From Flavobacterium sp. UBA2787 (GTDB lineage Bacteria; Bacteroidota; Bacteroidia; Flavobacteriales; Flavobacteriaceae): DNA of 64,000 nucleotides. The position numbers and the translations under genes are program-made. Positions 1 through 13,400 of the stretch are shown piece by piece. The notes beneath the pieces are model-generated. The model did no database searches. It saw only the letters and a program-made list of their open reading frames with translations, and was not told the origin of the DNA. Position 1 is the stretch's first letter; every line of letters begins with the position of its first letter. The DNA is taken from assembly GCA_002352205.1 (NCBI GenBank), contig DEHZ01000005.1, positions 62,001 through 126,000 of the forward strand. Direction: 5' to 3'.

Positions 1-1
1 G

Positions 2-2482
2 ATTATTGCACAAACTTCTTCCGGAAATGTAACAGTTTCTCTTCCAAATTCAAATTTTTCGTATCAGTGGTTATTGAATAATGCACCAATTGCAGGAGCT
101 ACCGGAACAACATATACAGTTAACGATGCAACACAAAACGGATCATATAAACTCCGTGTTACCATTCCAACCTTTGCTCCTATTGAATCAAATGCGATTT
201 CGATTGCTTTGCAACTTCCAACACCCGTTTTAACTGCCGTTGGAAGTTTGTGCGGAACTAACTCAGTTCAATTAAACAGTTCTGTAACCAACAGCATTTT
301 TACTTATAAATGGTATCAAAATAACACGTTAATTACCGGAGCAATTCAACCAAGTTACACAACCAACCAAGCCGGAAATTATCATTTAGTGATTTCGTAT
401 GGAGTTTGTTCGGTTACATCAAATACGATAAATTTAGAACAAAACAGTATTACAGCCAATTTGAATTTACCGGCAACATCGATTATCATTCCGGGAGAAA
501 CAAAAACCTTAATCGCTACAACCAATGCTGTAAATCCAACTTTTGAATGGTTTAGAAATAACGCAATTATTTCAGGACAAACGGGTTCATCAATTAATGT
601 TACACAAAATGGTGTTTACAAAGTAATTGTTACACAAACAACAGGTTGTAATGCAACGCAAGAAGCTGTTTCGGAATTGGTTTATCCTGATTCATTCAAC
701 GTGACAATTGCAGCAAATGCTGGTTATTCTCCTTGTGGAAGTGAGGAGGCGACTTTATCAATTACTAATTTTAATGCAGTTAGTTCATCTGAAACATTAT
801 CCATTTTAAATAATTCGTATGGTTATGTTTATGAATGGTTTAAGGATGGAGAATTGGTGCTTTCATCATCTAGTACAACCTACACCGTTCCTTCTTTTTT
901 AGAAAATGGTTTGTATGAATTACGTGTTATCATCCCAACATTTGCACCAATTGAATCAAATGCGATTTCGATTGCTTTGCAATTTGAAACTCCGGTCGTA
1001 ACCGCGGTTGGAAGTTTGTGTGGAACAAACTCAGTTCAATTAAACAGTTCTGTAACCAACAGTATTTTTACATACAATTGGTATCGAAACAACACCTTAA
1101 TTACGGGAGCAATTCAACCAAGTTATACCACAAATCAAGAGGGAAATTATCATTTAGTAATTTCGTATGGAGCTTGTACGGTTACATCAAATACGGTGAA
1201 TTTAGAACTAAACAGCATTACAGCAAGTTTGAATTTACCGGCAATATCGATTATCATTCCGGGAGAAACAAAAACCTTAACTGCAACAACCAATGCGGTG
1301 AATCCTTCTTTCGAATGGTTTAGAAATAACGCAATTATTTCGGGACAAACCGGAGCTTCAATCAATGTGACGCAAGATGGCATTTACAAAGTAATCGTTA
1401 CACAAACAACCGGTTGTGATGCAACACAAGAAGTTGTTGCAGAACTGGTTTATCCTGATTCTTTCAATGTGACAATTGCTGCAAATACAGGTTATTCTCC
1501 TTGTGACAGTGACCAAGCAACGTTGTCAATTACAAACTTTAACGCGGTTAGTTCATCTGAAACAATGTCCATTTTAAACAATTCATATGGTTATGTTTAT
1601 GAATGGTATAAGGACGGAGAATTGGTGCTTTCATCATCCAATACAACCTATAATGTTGCTTCTTATTTAGAAAATGGTTTGTATGAATTACGAGTTACCA
1701 TACCGGGTTTTAGTACGATTATTTCTAATACTGTTACTATAAAATTAGGCATTTCAGATGATTTTACTTTATCAACCGAAGGTACTTTATGTGAATCGGG
1801 TGGGAGTGTAACCTTATCATCAGACATCACCAATACAAATTATATTTTGACATGGTTTTCGATTGAAAATAATACTGAAATCGGAACTGGAAATTCAATT
1901 ACAGTAACCGAACCCGGAAATTATTTTATGACTATTGATTTTGACGGATGTACCTATTCATCAAACACAATTGCAGTTGAAGTGATTACAACAGACGGAA
2001 TTACTTTAAATATATCCGATGCGATTACTGTTATTCAAGGCGGTTCAAATGAAGTAATTGCCAGCGGAGTTGATAATTACACTTGGTATTTGAACGATGA
2101 AATTATTGCCATCGGAAATTCATTTTCTGTTTCACAAGCCGGAACATACACAATTATCGGAACGATTGGGGATTGTGAATTCACTAAAACATTTACGGTT
2201 ACTGTAGTTGAAAACACAAGCATTGTTGTGCCAAATGTAATTACGATGAACAACGACGGAATCAATGACTTTTGGTCACTTCCGAACGAATATATTAATA
2301 AAGAAGATGTTGAGGTGATTATTTATTCACCAAAAGGAAAAGTAGTTTTCAGAGCGAGAAATTATCAAAATAACTGGCCAAATTCAACTTTAGAATATGC
2401 CAAATCAGAACCGGTTTTTTATTATACCATTTCTGAAAACGACGAAATTATTAAAAGAGGGGCCATTACCGTAATCGAATAA
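2..2482 (+). CDS. sprC: SprC-like Ig-repeat surface protein with T9SS type B sorting domain (5' partial)
   Basis: The reading frame is open from the first bases, so the window edge cuts off the N-terminus; the internal ATG at 74 is not a convincing start. The 826 visible residues are tandem Ig-like beta-sandwich repeats with paired cysteines and recurring YxWY/W cores. The last ~85 residues (from VPNVITMNNDGINDFW) form a gliding-motility-associated C-terminal domain (CHU_C, T9SS type B sorting signal), so the protein is expected to be exported through the outer membrane and held at the cell surface. Two blocks of 768 bp are nearly identical. The stop lies 2 bp before the next gene. The order Ig-repeat protein, PorP-like protein, giant SprB, SprF matches the sprC-sprD-sprB-sprF operon known from F. 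johnsoniae. The sprC name rests on this order and domain type, not on an alignment. Confidence 0.75.
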   Translation: MIAQTSSGNVTVSLPNSNFSYQWLLNNAPIAGATGTTYTVNDATQNGSYKLRVTIPTFAPIESNAISIALQLPTPVLTAVGSLCGTNSVQLNSSVTNSIFTYKWYQNNTLITGAIQPSYTTNQAGNYHLVISYGVCSVTSNTINLEQNSITANLNLPATSIIIPGETKTLIATTNAVNPTFEWFRNNAIISGQTGSSINVTQNGVYKVIVTQTTGCNATQEAVSELVYPDSFNVTIAANAGYSPCGSEEATLSITNFNAVSSSETLSILNNSYGYVYEWFKDGELVLSSSSTTYTVPSFLENGLYELRVIIPTFAPIESNAISIALQFETPVVTAVGSLCGTNSVQLNSSVTNSIFTYNWYRNNTLITGAIQPSYTTNQEGNYHLVISYGACTVTSNTVNLELNSITASLNLPAISIIIPGETKTLTATTNAVNPSFEWFRNNAIISGQTGASINVTQDGIYKVIVTQTTGCDATQEVVAELVYPDSFNVTIAANTGYSPCDSDQATLSITNFNAVSSSETMSILNNSYGYVYEWYKDGELVLSSSNTTYNVASYLENGLYELRVTIPGFSTIISNTVTIKLGISDDFTLSTEGTLCESGGSVTLSSDITNTNYILTWFSIENNTEIGTGNSITVTEPGNYFMTIDFDGCTYSSNTIAVEVITTDGITLNISDAITVIQGGSNEVIASGVDNYTWYLNDEIIAIGNSFSVSQAGTYTIIGTIGDCEFTKTFTVTVVENTSIVVPNVITMNNDGINDFWSLPNEYINKEDVEVIIYSPKGKVVFRARNYQNNWPNSTLEYAKSEPVFYYTISENDEIIKRGAITVIE
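239..1774 (+). repeat. 768-bp tandem repeat inside sprC
   Basis: The block starting at 239 (coding VGSLCGTNSVQLNSS) recurs at 1007 with an offset of 768 bp, i.e. 256 codons, and very few changes. The second copy diverges from about 1700 onward. Each unit holds about three Ig-like domains. The similarity is at nucleotide level, which implies recent duplication or gene conversion. Confidence 0.85.
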
Positions 2483-2484
2483 AA

Positions 2485-4464
2485 ATGATAAAAAAGTACG
2501 TAATCGTTTTAATCATAACAGGATTTGTGTTTGCCGATTTGCAAGCACAAGATGCTCCTGTTTTGACGTTTACGATACCTACGCAAAACACTTTATTGTT
2601 GAATCGATTTATGATGAATCCGACTTTTTCGGTTGTTCGTGAAAACGATTCGTACCTCACACTTTACCACAGAAATCAATGGATTCAATTTGATGATTCG
2701 CCGGAATTATATATGCTTTCTTATTCAGGTAAACACGGTGAAAGAGCAGGAGTAGGGATTGGAATTTATCAACAGAATTTAGGAATTATTACCAGTTTTG
2801 GTGGAGTTGGAAACTATGCTTATCAAATTCCGATTCGTGAAAAAATAAAGTTGACTTTAGGTTTCAACATCGCATATTACAACAGTGGTGTGGACCGAAA
2901 CAGAGCCGTAACCAACGAACCTGATCCGGCTATTATGGCGTTGCGAAATAATTCGATATTAACAATAAAACCGGGTTTGAATGTAACCTGGGGAAGTTTT
3001 GACTTTGGAGTTTATGCCGAAAATTTCGTGGATTATGATTTTAAATCCAGCGAAATGGTTCAGGATTATTCGCAAAAAACGTACACCGGACATGCGATGT
3101 ATCATCATCAAATGCAAAATCAAGAAGGGTTGTTTGAAAACGGTTTTTTCAGATTAATTGCCCGTGGAAAAATGAATCAGACGGATGATTTTGTGTATGG
3201 AGGTTCGGTGATAACCAACTTTCCAAATTTAGGTTGGGTGCAAGCCGGAATTGATGATTTTTTTGGAGTGAATATTGGCGTTGGGGCTCATTTTACCAAA
3301 AAATTGTCTTTAGGTTATACGTATGAAAGAGTGATAAATGATGGTTTAGTGAATTTTGGTCCAACGCACGAAATCACACTTTCGTATCGATTTGCAGGAA
3401 AAGAGAGCGAAGAAACATACAACAGAAAATCATCAAAAAAAAAGCCTACAGCAGTTGTTAGAAAGCCAAAAGTGTTGAAAAAAACAGAAGAATTTGAAGA
3501 AGAATACGAAGAGGATTTTGCCGAAGAAGAATATGAAGATATGGCCGAAGAACCAATTATCATTGAGCCTGCTCCAAAGAAGAAAAAATCGGTTTTGAAA
3601 AAGAAAAAACCATCAAAAGCGATTGCTGAAGTTGAAGAGGAAGAAGAATATGATGAAGATGAAACAATGAAATCCTACAACAAAGACATCGAAATTGAAA
3701 AATTAAAAATGACGTTGGACGAAAATAATTTAAAACTATTAGAAATCATTGTCAAACAAGATTCGCTTGAAAATATGAAAAAAGCCGATTTTGAAAAACG
3801 AATTGAGAATATGATGCAATACATCGAACGATTAGAAGTAACCATTGCCGAAAAAGATTGCAATTGCGATCCGAAAACAACAGTGGTTACAGAAGAAACA
3901 ACAGTGGAAGCCACAACAAAAACAACTGTAAAAAATGGTGAAACAGTTGTAGTGAAAGGAGATAAAAATGATTTGAACAGCAAATTATCAGCGATGAAAT
4001 CATCAACTAAAAAAGAAGAAATTAAATTACCATCAACTAAAAATAATTCAAAAAACACTGATTTGGAATCTAAAATTTCCAAACTCAAAAAAGAAGAACC
4101 AAAAACAAATACCAATTCAAAATTTTCCCTAACAGATGAAGAAATCAAAGAGTATTATTCCAGACTGACCGACAAAAAAAGAGCTACTGCCAAAAAAGGA
4201 AACTATTTGCAGGTAGATAATCAAGAACCCGGATATTACATTATTTCCAATGTTTTTTCTGATCCTGCTTTTGCTGATGATTTTATCAATAAGCTAAAAA
4301 AGCGAGGAATTAAAGCCAATTATTTTATTAACCCAAAAAACAATTTCAGGTATGTTTATTTAAAAAAACATTCAGAATGGAGTGAAGCCCTAATCTCCTA
4401 TTACACGAATGTTGACAACACCTACTTTGATGAAATTTGGATTATGAACATTAACATAAAATAA
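2485..4464 (+). CDS. sprD: SprD-like PorP/SprF-family outer-membrane protein with charged linker and C-terminal domain
   Basis: A signal peptide (residues 1-22, ending LQAQ) precedes a PorP/SprF-type beta-barrel region (about 23-310; GIGIYQQNLGIITSFGG and the FNIAYYNSGVDR stretch are typical). A strongly charged Lys/Glu linker follows (about 315-395), then a predicted coiled coil (about 400-455), and a C-terminal ~90-residue domain (570-659) that looks SPOR-like (GYYIISNVFSDPAFADDF). PorP/SprF proteins work with T9SS-secreted adhesins at the outer membrane. The gene is 2 bp after sprC and 10 bp before sprB, so it is surely cotranscribed. At 659 residues it is about twice the usual PorP/SprF length because of the extra C-terminal modules. 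The sprD name is by gene order. Confidence 0.75.
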   Translation: MIKKYVIVLIITGFVFADLQAQDAPVLTFTIPTQNTLLLNRFMMNPTFSVVRENDSYLTLYHRNQWIQFDDSPELYMLSYSGKHGERAGVGIGIYQQNLGIITSFGGVGNYAYQIPIREKIKLTLGFNIAYYNSGVDRNRAVTNEPDPAIMALRNNSILTIKPGLNVTWGSFDFGVYAENFVDYDFKSSEMVQDYSQKTYTGHAMYHHQMQNQEGLFENGFFRLIARGKMNQTDDFVYGGSVITNFPNLGWVQAGIDDFFGVNIGVGAHFTKKLSLGYTYERVINDGLVNFGPTHEITLSYRFAGKESEETYNRKSSKKKPTAVVRKPKVLKKTEEFEEEYEEDFAEEEYEDMAEEPIIIEPAPKKKKSVLKKKKPSKAIAEVEEEEEYDEDETMKSYNKDIEIEKLKMTLDENNLKLLEIIVKQDSLENMKKADFEKRIENMMQYIERLEVTIAEKDCNCDPKTTVVTEETTVEATTKTTVKNGETVVVKGDKNDLNSKLSAMKSSTKKEEIKLPSTKNNSKNTDLESKISKLKKEEPKTNTNSKFSLTDEEIKEYYSRLTDKKRATAKKGNYLQVDNQEPGYYIISNVFSDPAFADDFINKLKKRGIKANYFINPKNNFRYVYLKKHSEWSEALISYYTNVDNTYFDEIWIMNINIK

Positions 4465-4474
4465 ACACCCCAAA

Positions 4475-7400
4475 ATGAAAACGCCCCAAATACCACAATT
4501 AAAAACAATCTTCCTACTCGGTTGTTTTTTGCTAATTAACTTGGCTGCCTATGCCCAGGTTCCCGTTCCTTTTACGGTTCGCTATGAACGAAATTTAAAA
4601 GGAGATATGACGTTGATTTCAAACGGAATTGTAAACAGACAAACCAATTCCAACACACCAAATGATCCGTATAATACGGTTGGAAATTCATCGGAGTATA
4701 ACGATAACCTCAATATGCGATACATAGATATTGATGGTGATCCAAGTACGTTTAGTTCCAGTAGTGCATCATTAATTTTACCGGCTAGTGGATGTAACAA
4801 AATTGTTTACGCCGGATTATATTGGTCCGCAACCTATCGTTTTAACAACGGTTTCTCTACTTCTCCGGGAGATGGGGATAACGTTCGTGAAAATGATTTT
4901 AACCAAGTGAGATTAAAATTACCTGGTGGAACTTATCAAAATATAACCGGACAATTAATTTTTGATGGATTTACAAATCCCGATTTTATTGCGAATAGTC
5001 CGTATTCTTGTTTTGCAGATATTACTTCATTAGTAACAAGTTTAGCCAATCCGGAAGGAGAATATACTGTTGCAAACATTAGAGCTACGCAAGGACAAAT
5101 AAATGGAGGAGGAGTTTCCGGCGGATGGACAATTTTCTTTGTATATGAAAATCCAACGATGACCGGAAAATTTATTACTGCATATGATGGTTTTGCAGGA
5201 GTGCGAGCAACTATTGGTCAAACGGATATTTCTTACTCTGGATTTACCACTTTACCACCGCCGTTTCCGGTAAGAGCAAAATTAGCATCAGCAGCTTTAG
5301 AAGGTGATAATAGAATCACGGGAGATCAGTTGTTATTTAGAGCTGACTCAAACGCAACTTTTACCGCTTTGGGAAACACATTAAATGTAACCAACAATTT
5401 TTTTAATAGCCGATTAACACTGAATGATACTGATTTTGTAGATAGAGTTCCCAATAGTTTAAATACGTTGGGATATGACGGAGATATTATTACAGTAGCA
5501 AATCCGCTCAACAACGTAATTCCGAATAATGAAACTGGGGCAACGCTTCGGATTACCTCAACACAAGATACTTACTTTATGTTCTTCAATGCATTCAATA
5601 TTGAAGTCATAGAACCGGATATTAAATTAGTAAAAACAGTCGAAGATTTAGCAGGAAACGACATCGGTGGGGCTGATGTCAACCTGGGGCAATTCTTAGA
5701 TTATGTTGTTACATTTCAAAATGTGGGTAACGATGATGCAACGAATGCAACAATTCGTGACATATTACCAATCAATACCAGTTTTATTTCAGTGGATTTG
5801 AGTGGAGCTCCCGGGGTGACTTTCACACACGATCCTGCTTTTGATGAATTGACTTTTACTTTACCGAATAACTTAGTTGAAATAGGCGATCCTGTTTATA
5901 CTATTCGCATTCGTGTTCAAGTAGCTACAACATGTAGTGAATTGGAGGATGCTTGTTCAAATTTAATTCAGAATCAAGCCTACGCCACTTATCGTGGGGT
6001 TTTAAATAACAATTGGATATCAAATGACCCAAGTTTTGCCGGACTAGACAGTTGTGGATTTGGTCAACCGGGTCCGGCGAATTTCTTGGTCGATATCGAC
6101 GATTGTATTTTTGAAAACGAAGCCTATTTATGTGGTAGTGATATAACGCTTACCGCTGCAAATGGATATGAAACCTATACTTGGTTCAATAGTGCCAATG
6201 AAGTAATCGGAAATACACAAACCATTACTGTTTCCAACGTTGGAACCTATACAGTTGTGAATACCGCAACTCCTCCGTGTATTGGAATTACTCAAACTTT
6301 CAATGTTTTATTATTTGGAGCAACACAAACCAATCCGGTGATTCCTTTTGCCGATGAGGTGGTGATTTGTCCGAATAATGGAGAACAATTGCCTTATATT
6401 TTCTTATGTGGAACGAATGATAGTCAGCTTATTCAAACCGGAATCAGCGATGCAACCAGTATCGTTTGGGAAGTATTGAATGAAACGAGTTGTCCTCCGG
6501 TTGGCATTGATACGTGTGCCAATAATAATCCGGCTTGTTCTTGGAACCAAGTAGGAACCGGTGCCAACTTTAATGTAACAACGGCAGGACAATATCGCTT
6601 GACAATCAATTACCAAGATGGATGTTTTACTCGTTTTTATTTTAATGTATATACGAATTTATTAGACATTCAATATGTAACAACTAACATACTTTGTAAT
6701 ACGCCGGGAAGCATCACGATTACTAATCTTCCGTCGGACTATCAATTTCAATTAGTTGATCAGATGACCGGAAACATTTTAGTTCCTTACCAAAATAATC
6801 CTGTGTTTACAATTTCAGATGCGGGAGTTTATACGGTTCAAGTTACACAAATTGGTGTGACAGATGGTTGTGTATTTGAACTACCAAACATCGGAATTCA
6901 AGAGAACAATTTCCAAGTAAATTTGATTCCACAAAACACCAATTGTAATGGTTTTGGAAGTATTCGTGTACAAGCAACAGGAGCACAGCCGCAATATCAA
7001 TTTAGTATCACCAATCCAATTTCTGCAACAAGCGGATGGGTTGTTGACAACGATTATACCTTCAATAACTTAAATCCGGGAACTTATACGGTTACAGTTG
7101 TTACAGAAGATGGTTGTTCATTTACCGGAACAGTGACTATTGAAGATGAAAATAATTTGGCTTTAGTTGCTTCCATTTCTCAAAATATTACTTGTAATCA
7201 AGGAAATATTTTAGTCAATCCTTCAGGAGGACAACCACCTTATTCTTTTGCAATCTATAGCTATAATGGAACATTGTTAAATCCAACAGGAGCAGACTAC
7301 CAAACTAGCGTTATTTTTGACATTGAATTTGGTCAACAAGGAACTTATGTTTTCATTGTTGTAGATGCAAATAATTGTACAGCTTTATCAAATCCTGTAA

Positions 7401-10400
7401 CAATTGAATTAGTTCCAAATGTTCAGTTCACGACAACTGTTCAAAATATAAATTGTTTTGGTCAGAATGACGGATCAATTATCTACAATTTAACTTCATC
7501 AAATGGTTTTCAGGTTTCTTATCAATTATTAGATGAAAACGGAAACATCATCAGTACTAACAATTCAGGTATTTTCAACAATTTACCTGCTGGAGACTAC
7601 ACTGTTGTTTTAGTTCAATCACAAGGAAACAGAGTCTGTGAATTCCCAACAGATTTCACAATTACCGAACCAACGCCAATGACTGGTGTTGCTGAGATCA
7701 CTGAAAATTATACTTGTATTACTAATGCGGGAACGATTAATATTGTTCCGGGTAGTATCACTGGTGGAACTGCTCCGTATCAATTTAGTATTGATGGTGT
7801 GAATTTTGTTTCTTCTTCGGAATTTGCAGGTTTAACATCAGGAAATTACACCATCTATATTCAAGATGCGAATGGATGTATTTTTACAACCAATACCATT
7901 TCCTTAGTTGCACCTAATCAATTAACCGATTTAACTTTTAATGCAACAGCGTTAACGTGTCCGGCACAAAATGCAACGGTAACAGTAACAACAGTTGGCG
8001 GAACAGCTCCGTTTACGTATGAAATAATCGCTCCTGCAGGACAAACCGTGAACAACGGAACTAATCCTGTGTTTACTGGATTAACTGCCGGAACATACAC
8101 GTTTGAAGTAACTGATAGTAATGGTTGTACATATCAAGAAACTTACACTATTAATCCATTACCAATTATTGATGTAATTGGTCAAACGATTAGCAATGTG
8201 GTTTGTTTTGGAGCTTCAAATGGAGCTGTTACTTTTACAGTAACCAACTCAAATCCATACAATTATCAAATCGTAAATAGTTCAAATGCGGTTGTTGCAT
8301 CAGCAAACAATTCAAATTTATCAACTATTTCGTTAACAGGTTTAACAGCTTCAACTTATACGATAACGATAACAGATACTGTTACCAATTGTACTGACAC
8401 AACAACTGCTATTGTTGAAGCACCAAGTAGTGCGTTGGCTTTCACATTTGTTGCCAATCAAATCAGTTGTAATTCCAACGGAAGTGTAATCATTACTGCT
8501 GCCGGCGGATGGGGAAGTTATCAATACCAACTTACTCAACCAAATGGGGTAGTGGTAGGGCCTCAATCGAATGCCACGTTTACAAATTTAACACAAGCCG
8601 GAACTTATACAATTTCGGTAACTGATATAAATGGTTGTGTTGTGAGCAACACATTCAACCTAACTACGCCAACAAATCCTGTTGCTGTAATTGCATCGTC
8701 ATCCGATTTATGTTTTGACGCTAATGGGGCTACATTAGTAATTGCAGTGACGGGTGGTGTAGTTCCTTATACGTACAGTATCAATGGAAATCCATCACAA
8801 AATTCAAACACATTTGCCAATTTAACTCCGGGAAGTTATACGGTAATTGTTACGGATGCCAATGGATGTACCTCATCTGTTTCACAAACCATTCAACCTG
8901 AATTAACAGGCGATTTATCGTTAACGAAAGGTTTGGATTGTACGGCATCACCAAATGCTCAAATCTCAGCTGCAATCGCTGGCGGATTAGCTCCGTTTAC
9001 CTATCAAGTTTCTTTCAACGGGGGAGCTTTTGGATCATCCACGAATGTGGTTGGAACTAACTTTGTGTATTCTACTGCCAATGCCGGAAATTATCAATTT
9101 TTGATAACCGACGCACAAGGCTGTACTTTTACAAGTCAAACTATTACTGTTGAACCGTTGACATTACCTGAAATCACTTCTGTTATAGAATTACAAGGAA
9201 TTTTATGTCACGGAGGAAATGAAGGAGAAATTCAAATCAATACCAATAATGCGGTTGGATTAGCTCCTTTCGTCTTAGAAGTAATCAATACTACAACAGG
9301 TGTAAATTACGGAACTCAAACTTCAGGATTAACAGCCGGAAATTATCAAATTACATTAACTGATGCTAATTCGTGTACCGATACAGCATCTATTACATTA
9401 ACTGAACCTAATCCGATTGTTTTCACAATTGCTACTGTAGATATTACGTGTAACAATCCGGGTGGTACTTCTTATGGTGAAATAATCGTGCAAGGTGTAG
9501 CCGGTGGAACAGCTCCATATACTTATATTTTAAATAATAATTTCGGATTTATTGCTTCTTATACTCCGGTAACCAATGAAAATCATTCTTTCCAGATTCT
9601 TAATTTCGGAATTTATAATGTTGAAGTTATTGATGCCAACGGATGTGTTTTACTAGTTGATAATATCATCATCGCTTCACCTCCAAGTGATTTGATTATT
9701 GATGTTTCTACTTCAACTTCTGATTGTGTGAACGGTGGAACAGCTGTCATTACAGTAACTTCTGCAGTAAGTAGTGGTTCGTATGAGTTTGCGATTTTAG
9801 AAACGAATGTTTTACCATATTCAACAAACTATCAACCGTCAGATGTTGGAACTCCGGAAACTTCTACTTTTACAGGATTAGTTCCGGGTGTAACGTACAC
9901 GTTTGTAGTGCACGATTTAGTAACCGATTGTTATTATTTTAAAACTGCTGATACGCCAATCAACACCCCATCCAATTTAACTTCTGTGTTAGATGTGGTT
10001 GGAAATGTGAGTTGTACCGGAAGTAATGATGGTTTTGTGAATTTTACATTTGATAATTATGATGCTACGGCGACGAGTGTATCCTACGAAGTATTTAATT
10101 CTCAATCGAATATTTCTACCGGAATTACAGGAACTTCTTCACCATTAGGCGGACCAATTTCTGTAACAAATCTTGGCCCTTTAGCTCCCGGAATTTATTA
10201 CATTTTATTTACTGAAAATGGAGGAACATTAACCGGATGTAGTAGTGCATCAGTACCATTTACCATCTCTCAATCAACTAATTTATTACAAGTAACTGCG
10301 AATGTTACCAGAAACGATAATTGTCAGAACAACAGAGGACGAATTACTGCAACAGGCCAATTTGGAACAGCTCCTTATCAATATCAATTGGTAATTGCCG

Positions 10401-13400
10401 GTGATCCTGCTCCAACAGTACTAACTTGGGCGGGAAGTGCAACCAATGTTTTCAATGTTGAAGGCGGAAATTATGTAGTTTATATTCGAGATGCCAACGG
10501 ATGTATTCAATCAGCACCTGTTTTTGTACCGACGGATCCTTCTCCGCAAATTTCAGCTACTGTAACCAATTTATGTACAGCTGTTCAAGGCGATTTCACC
10601 ATTGAAGTAACGTTAACAACTGCCGGAATTGCTCCTTATACATTTAGTTTAAACGGCGGAACTTTCCAAGCACAAACGGTTCCAACATTCACTTATACCA
10701 ATTTAAACTCAGGAAATTATTCAATTAGAGTGAGAGATTTTAACGGATGTATTCATACTGTAAACCTTACTATTCCTGCTCCTTTGAATTTAACTCCGGC
10801 AATTACGGCTCAAACTTCTTGTGCTAATAACGATGGAATTATTACCGTAACACCTTTCGGCGGAAGCGGAACTTTTACATACGAATTACAAAACAATGTA
10901 GGCGGTGTAATTGTAGCGGCTCAAGCTTCTCCAATATTCAACGGATTGGCTTCAGGGAATTATGTGGTGGTAATAAATGATACAACCACAGGCTGTTCAG
11001 CTCAAGCTCCAATTGAATTAGAGCCTGCAACTCCTGTAACTTTTACCACTGTTCATAATGATGTAAGTTGTAATGGCGGAAATGACGGAAGTATCACCGT
11101 GACTTTACCATCATCCAACGATAATCCGATTTATACGTATGTTTTAACAGATGGTGTAAATGCTCCAATTTCTCAAAACAATGGCGTTTTCACAGGATTA
11201 GCGGCTGGAACTTATACGATTACTGTGACTTCTGCCAGAGATTGTTCATTACAAGAAATCATTGTAATTGATGAACCGGCTTTATTAACAGTTGCTGCAA
11301 TAGCTACCGATTTTGCTTGTGATCCTTCTAATGTGGTTCAAACATCAACCATTACAGCCACTGCTAATTTTGGAACAGCTCCTTATGTTTACAGCATTAA
11401 CGGAACGAATTTCTTCGCATCCAACACATTTACAATTGTAGATAATGGAAGTGTTCAAAACATTACTGTGACTGTTCGCGATGCTAATAATTGTTTGGCG
11501 ACAACTGTTGTGAACATTAATCCGTTACCAACCATTACTGCAGTTACTGCAACAACGGTAACGAATTTAACGTGTACAAATGACGGAACCGTTCAAATTA
11601 GTGTAACCGGTGGTTCTGGTGATTTCACTTTTGAATTATTACCACTAGGAAGTCAGCCTGCTATCACACCGGGAAGTGGTGTATTTAGTGCCATTTTTAC
11701 TTTGACTGAGCCAGGAACTTATACTTTCCAAGTAACCGATAATGAAACAGATTGTTATTTTATAACAGCTCCTTACGAAATTGCTCCTTTTGATACCATC
11801 GAAGCAACTATAATCAACTCATCTGCAGTAACTTGTTTTGGCGATACAGATGGAACTATAACTGTAAATGTTTTAGGTTATATAGGAAATGTAACCTATG
11901 ATGTAATTGACATTCAAGGAAATACGGTTGCTTCCGGAAGCGGAAATACAGCCATAAATCCATTCATTGTTTCAGGATTATCGGGTGGAAATTATCAAGT
12001 GGTTGTAACAGCTACTGAAACACCTTTCTGTACAGCTATATCCAACTTTGCAGTAGTTTCTTCGCCAAGTGAGCCATTGGTTTTAACAGCGAATGAAACA
12101 GCAAATGTGACTTGTACAAATAATTTAGGTGAAATTTTTGCCAATGCAACCGGAGGGTGGGGAACGTATCAATATGAATTGGTAAATAACACGACTGCTA
12201 CAACCGTTCAACCTTTTGGAGCCAATTCCTTATTTACAGGATTAACTGCCGGAAATTATACAGTTTCAGTACAAGATGCAGGCGGATGTTTAGTAAGTTC
12301 AACTGTTATTCTAGTTCAACCGAGTTTAATTTCGGCTAATCTTACTTCTACCAATACTAATTTACTTTGTAATGGTGATACAGATGCTTCTGTAACGGCT
12401 GCAAATGTAATCGGAGGACAAGGAACGTATCAATACATTTTGAATACGTATGATTCAACCGGAACAACGATTGTAACTAGTTCAGGCGGACAAACGAGTC
12501 CAACTTTTGACGGATTAGGTGCCGGAATTTACAGTATCACCATCACAGACGGATGGAATTGTGACTTCACATCCAACATCATCACCATAACTGAACCAAC
12601 AAGTGTTATTGCTTCATTAACATTGACTAGTTCATTAACGTGTGAAAATGATGCGGTCATCACTGTTTCTGCTTCGGGTGGAACGGCTCCGTATCAATAC
12701 AGCACAGACGGAATCACTTTTACTAACACAACGGTTTACAATGTTGGCCCAGGAACGTATCAGTTTTTTGTAAGAGATGCTAACAATTGTGCCGTAGTTC
12801 AAACCAATCAAATTACAATCGAAACTATTCCTGATTTAGAATTGAATTTGAATTTAAACAGTGCCAACATCAACTGTTTTGGAGAAAGTACTGCAACCAT
12901 TATTGCTAACACAACCGGAGGATTAGGAAATTACAGCTATACGCTTTTAGATGGTGCGAATAACATAATTGCCGGTCCACAAAGCAGTGGAATGTTTACC
13001 AATCTTCCATCCGGAAATTACATTGTTGAGGTGGATAGTGTGGATTGTAATGCAGTTTCATCACTAATCCAAATCACTGATCCGCAAGAATTGATGATTT
13101 CAAACTTAACTGTCAATAATGTTTTATGTAACGGTGGTGAAAACGGAAGTGTTTCCATCCAAACTACAGGAGGAACAGGAACTGTTCAATATGCGATTTC
13201 GCCTAACTTAAATCAATTTTTCAATAACGGAACATTCAACAATTTAGCTCCCGGTAATTATGATATTATCGTTCAAGATCAAAACGGATGTTTTATTTTA
13301 TTGGATATCGAAATCACAGAACCTGCTCCATTAGTCGCGGATGTTGATTTAACCACAGTGGTTCAAAACTTGTGTTTAGGTGATAATGATGGTTCGTTTA

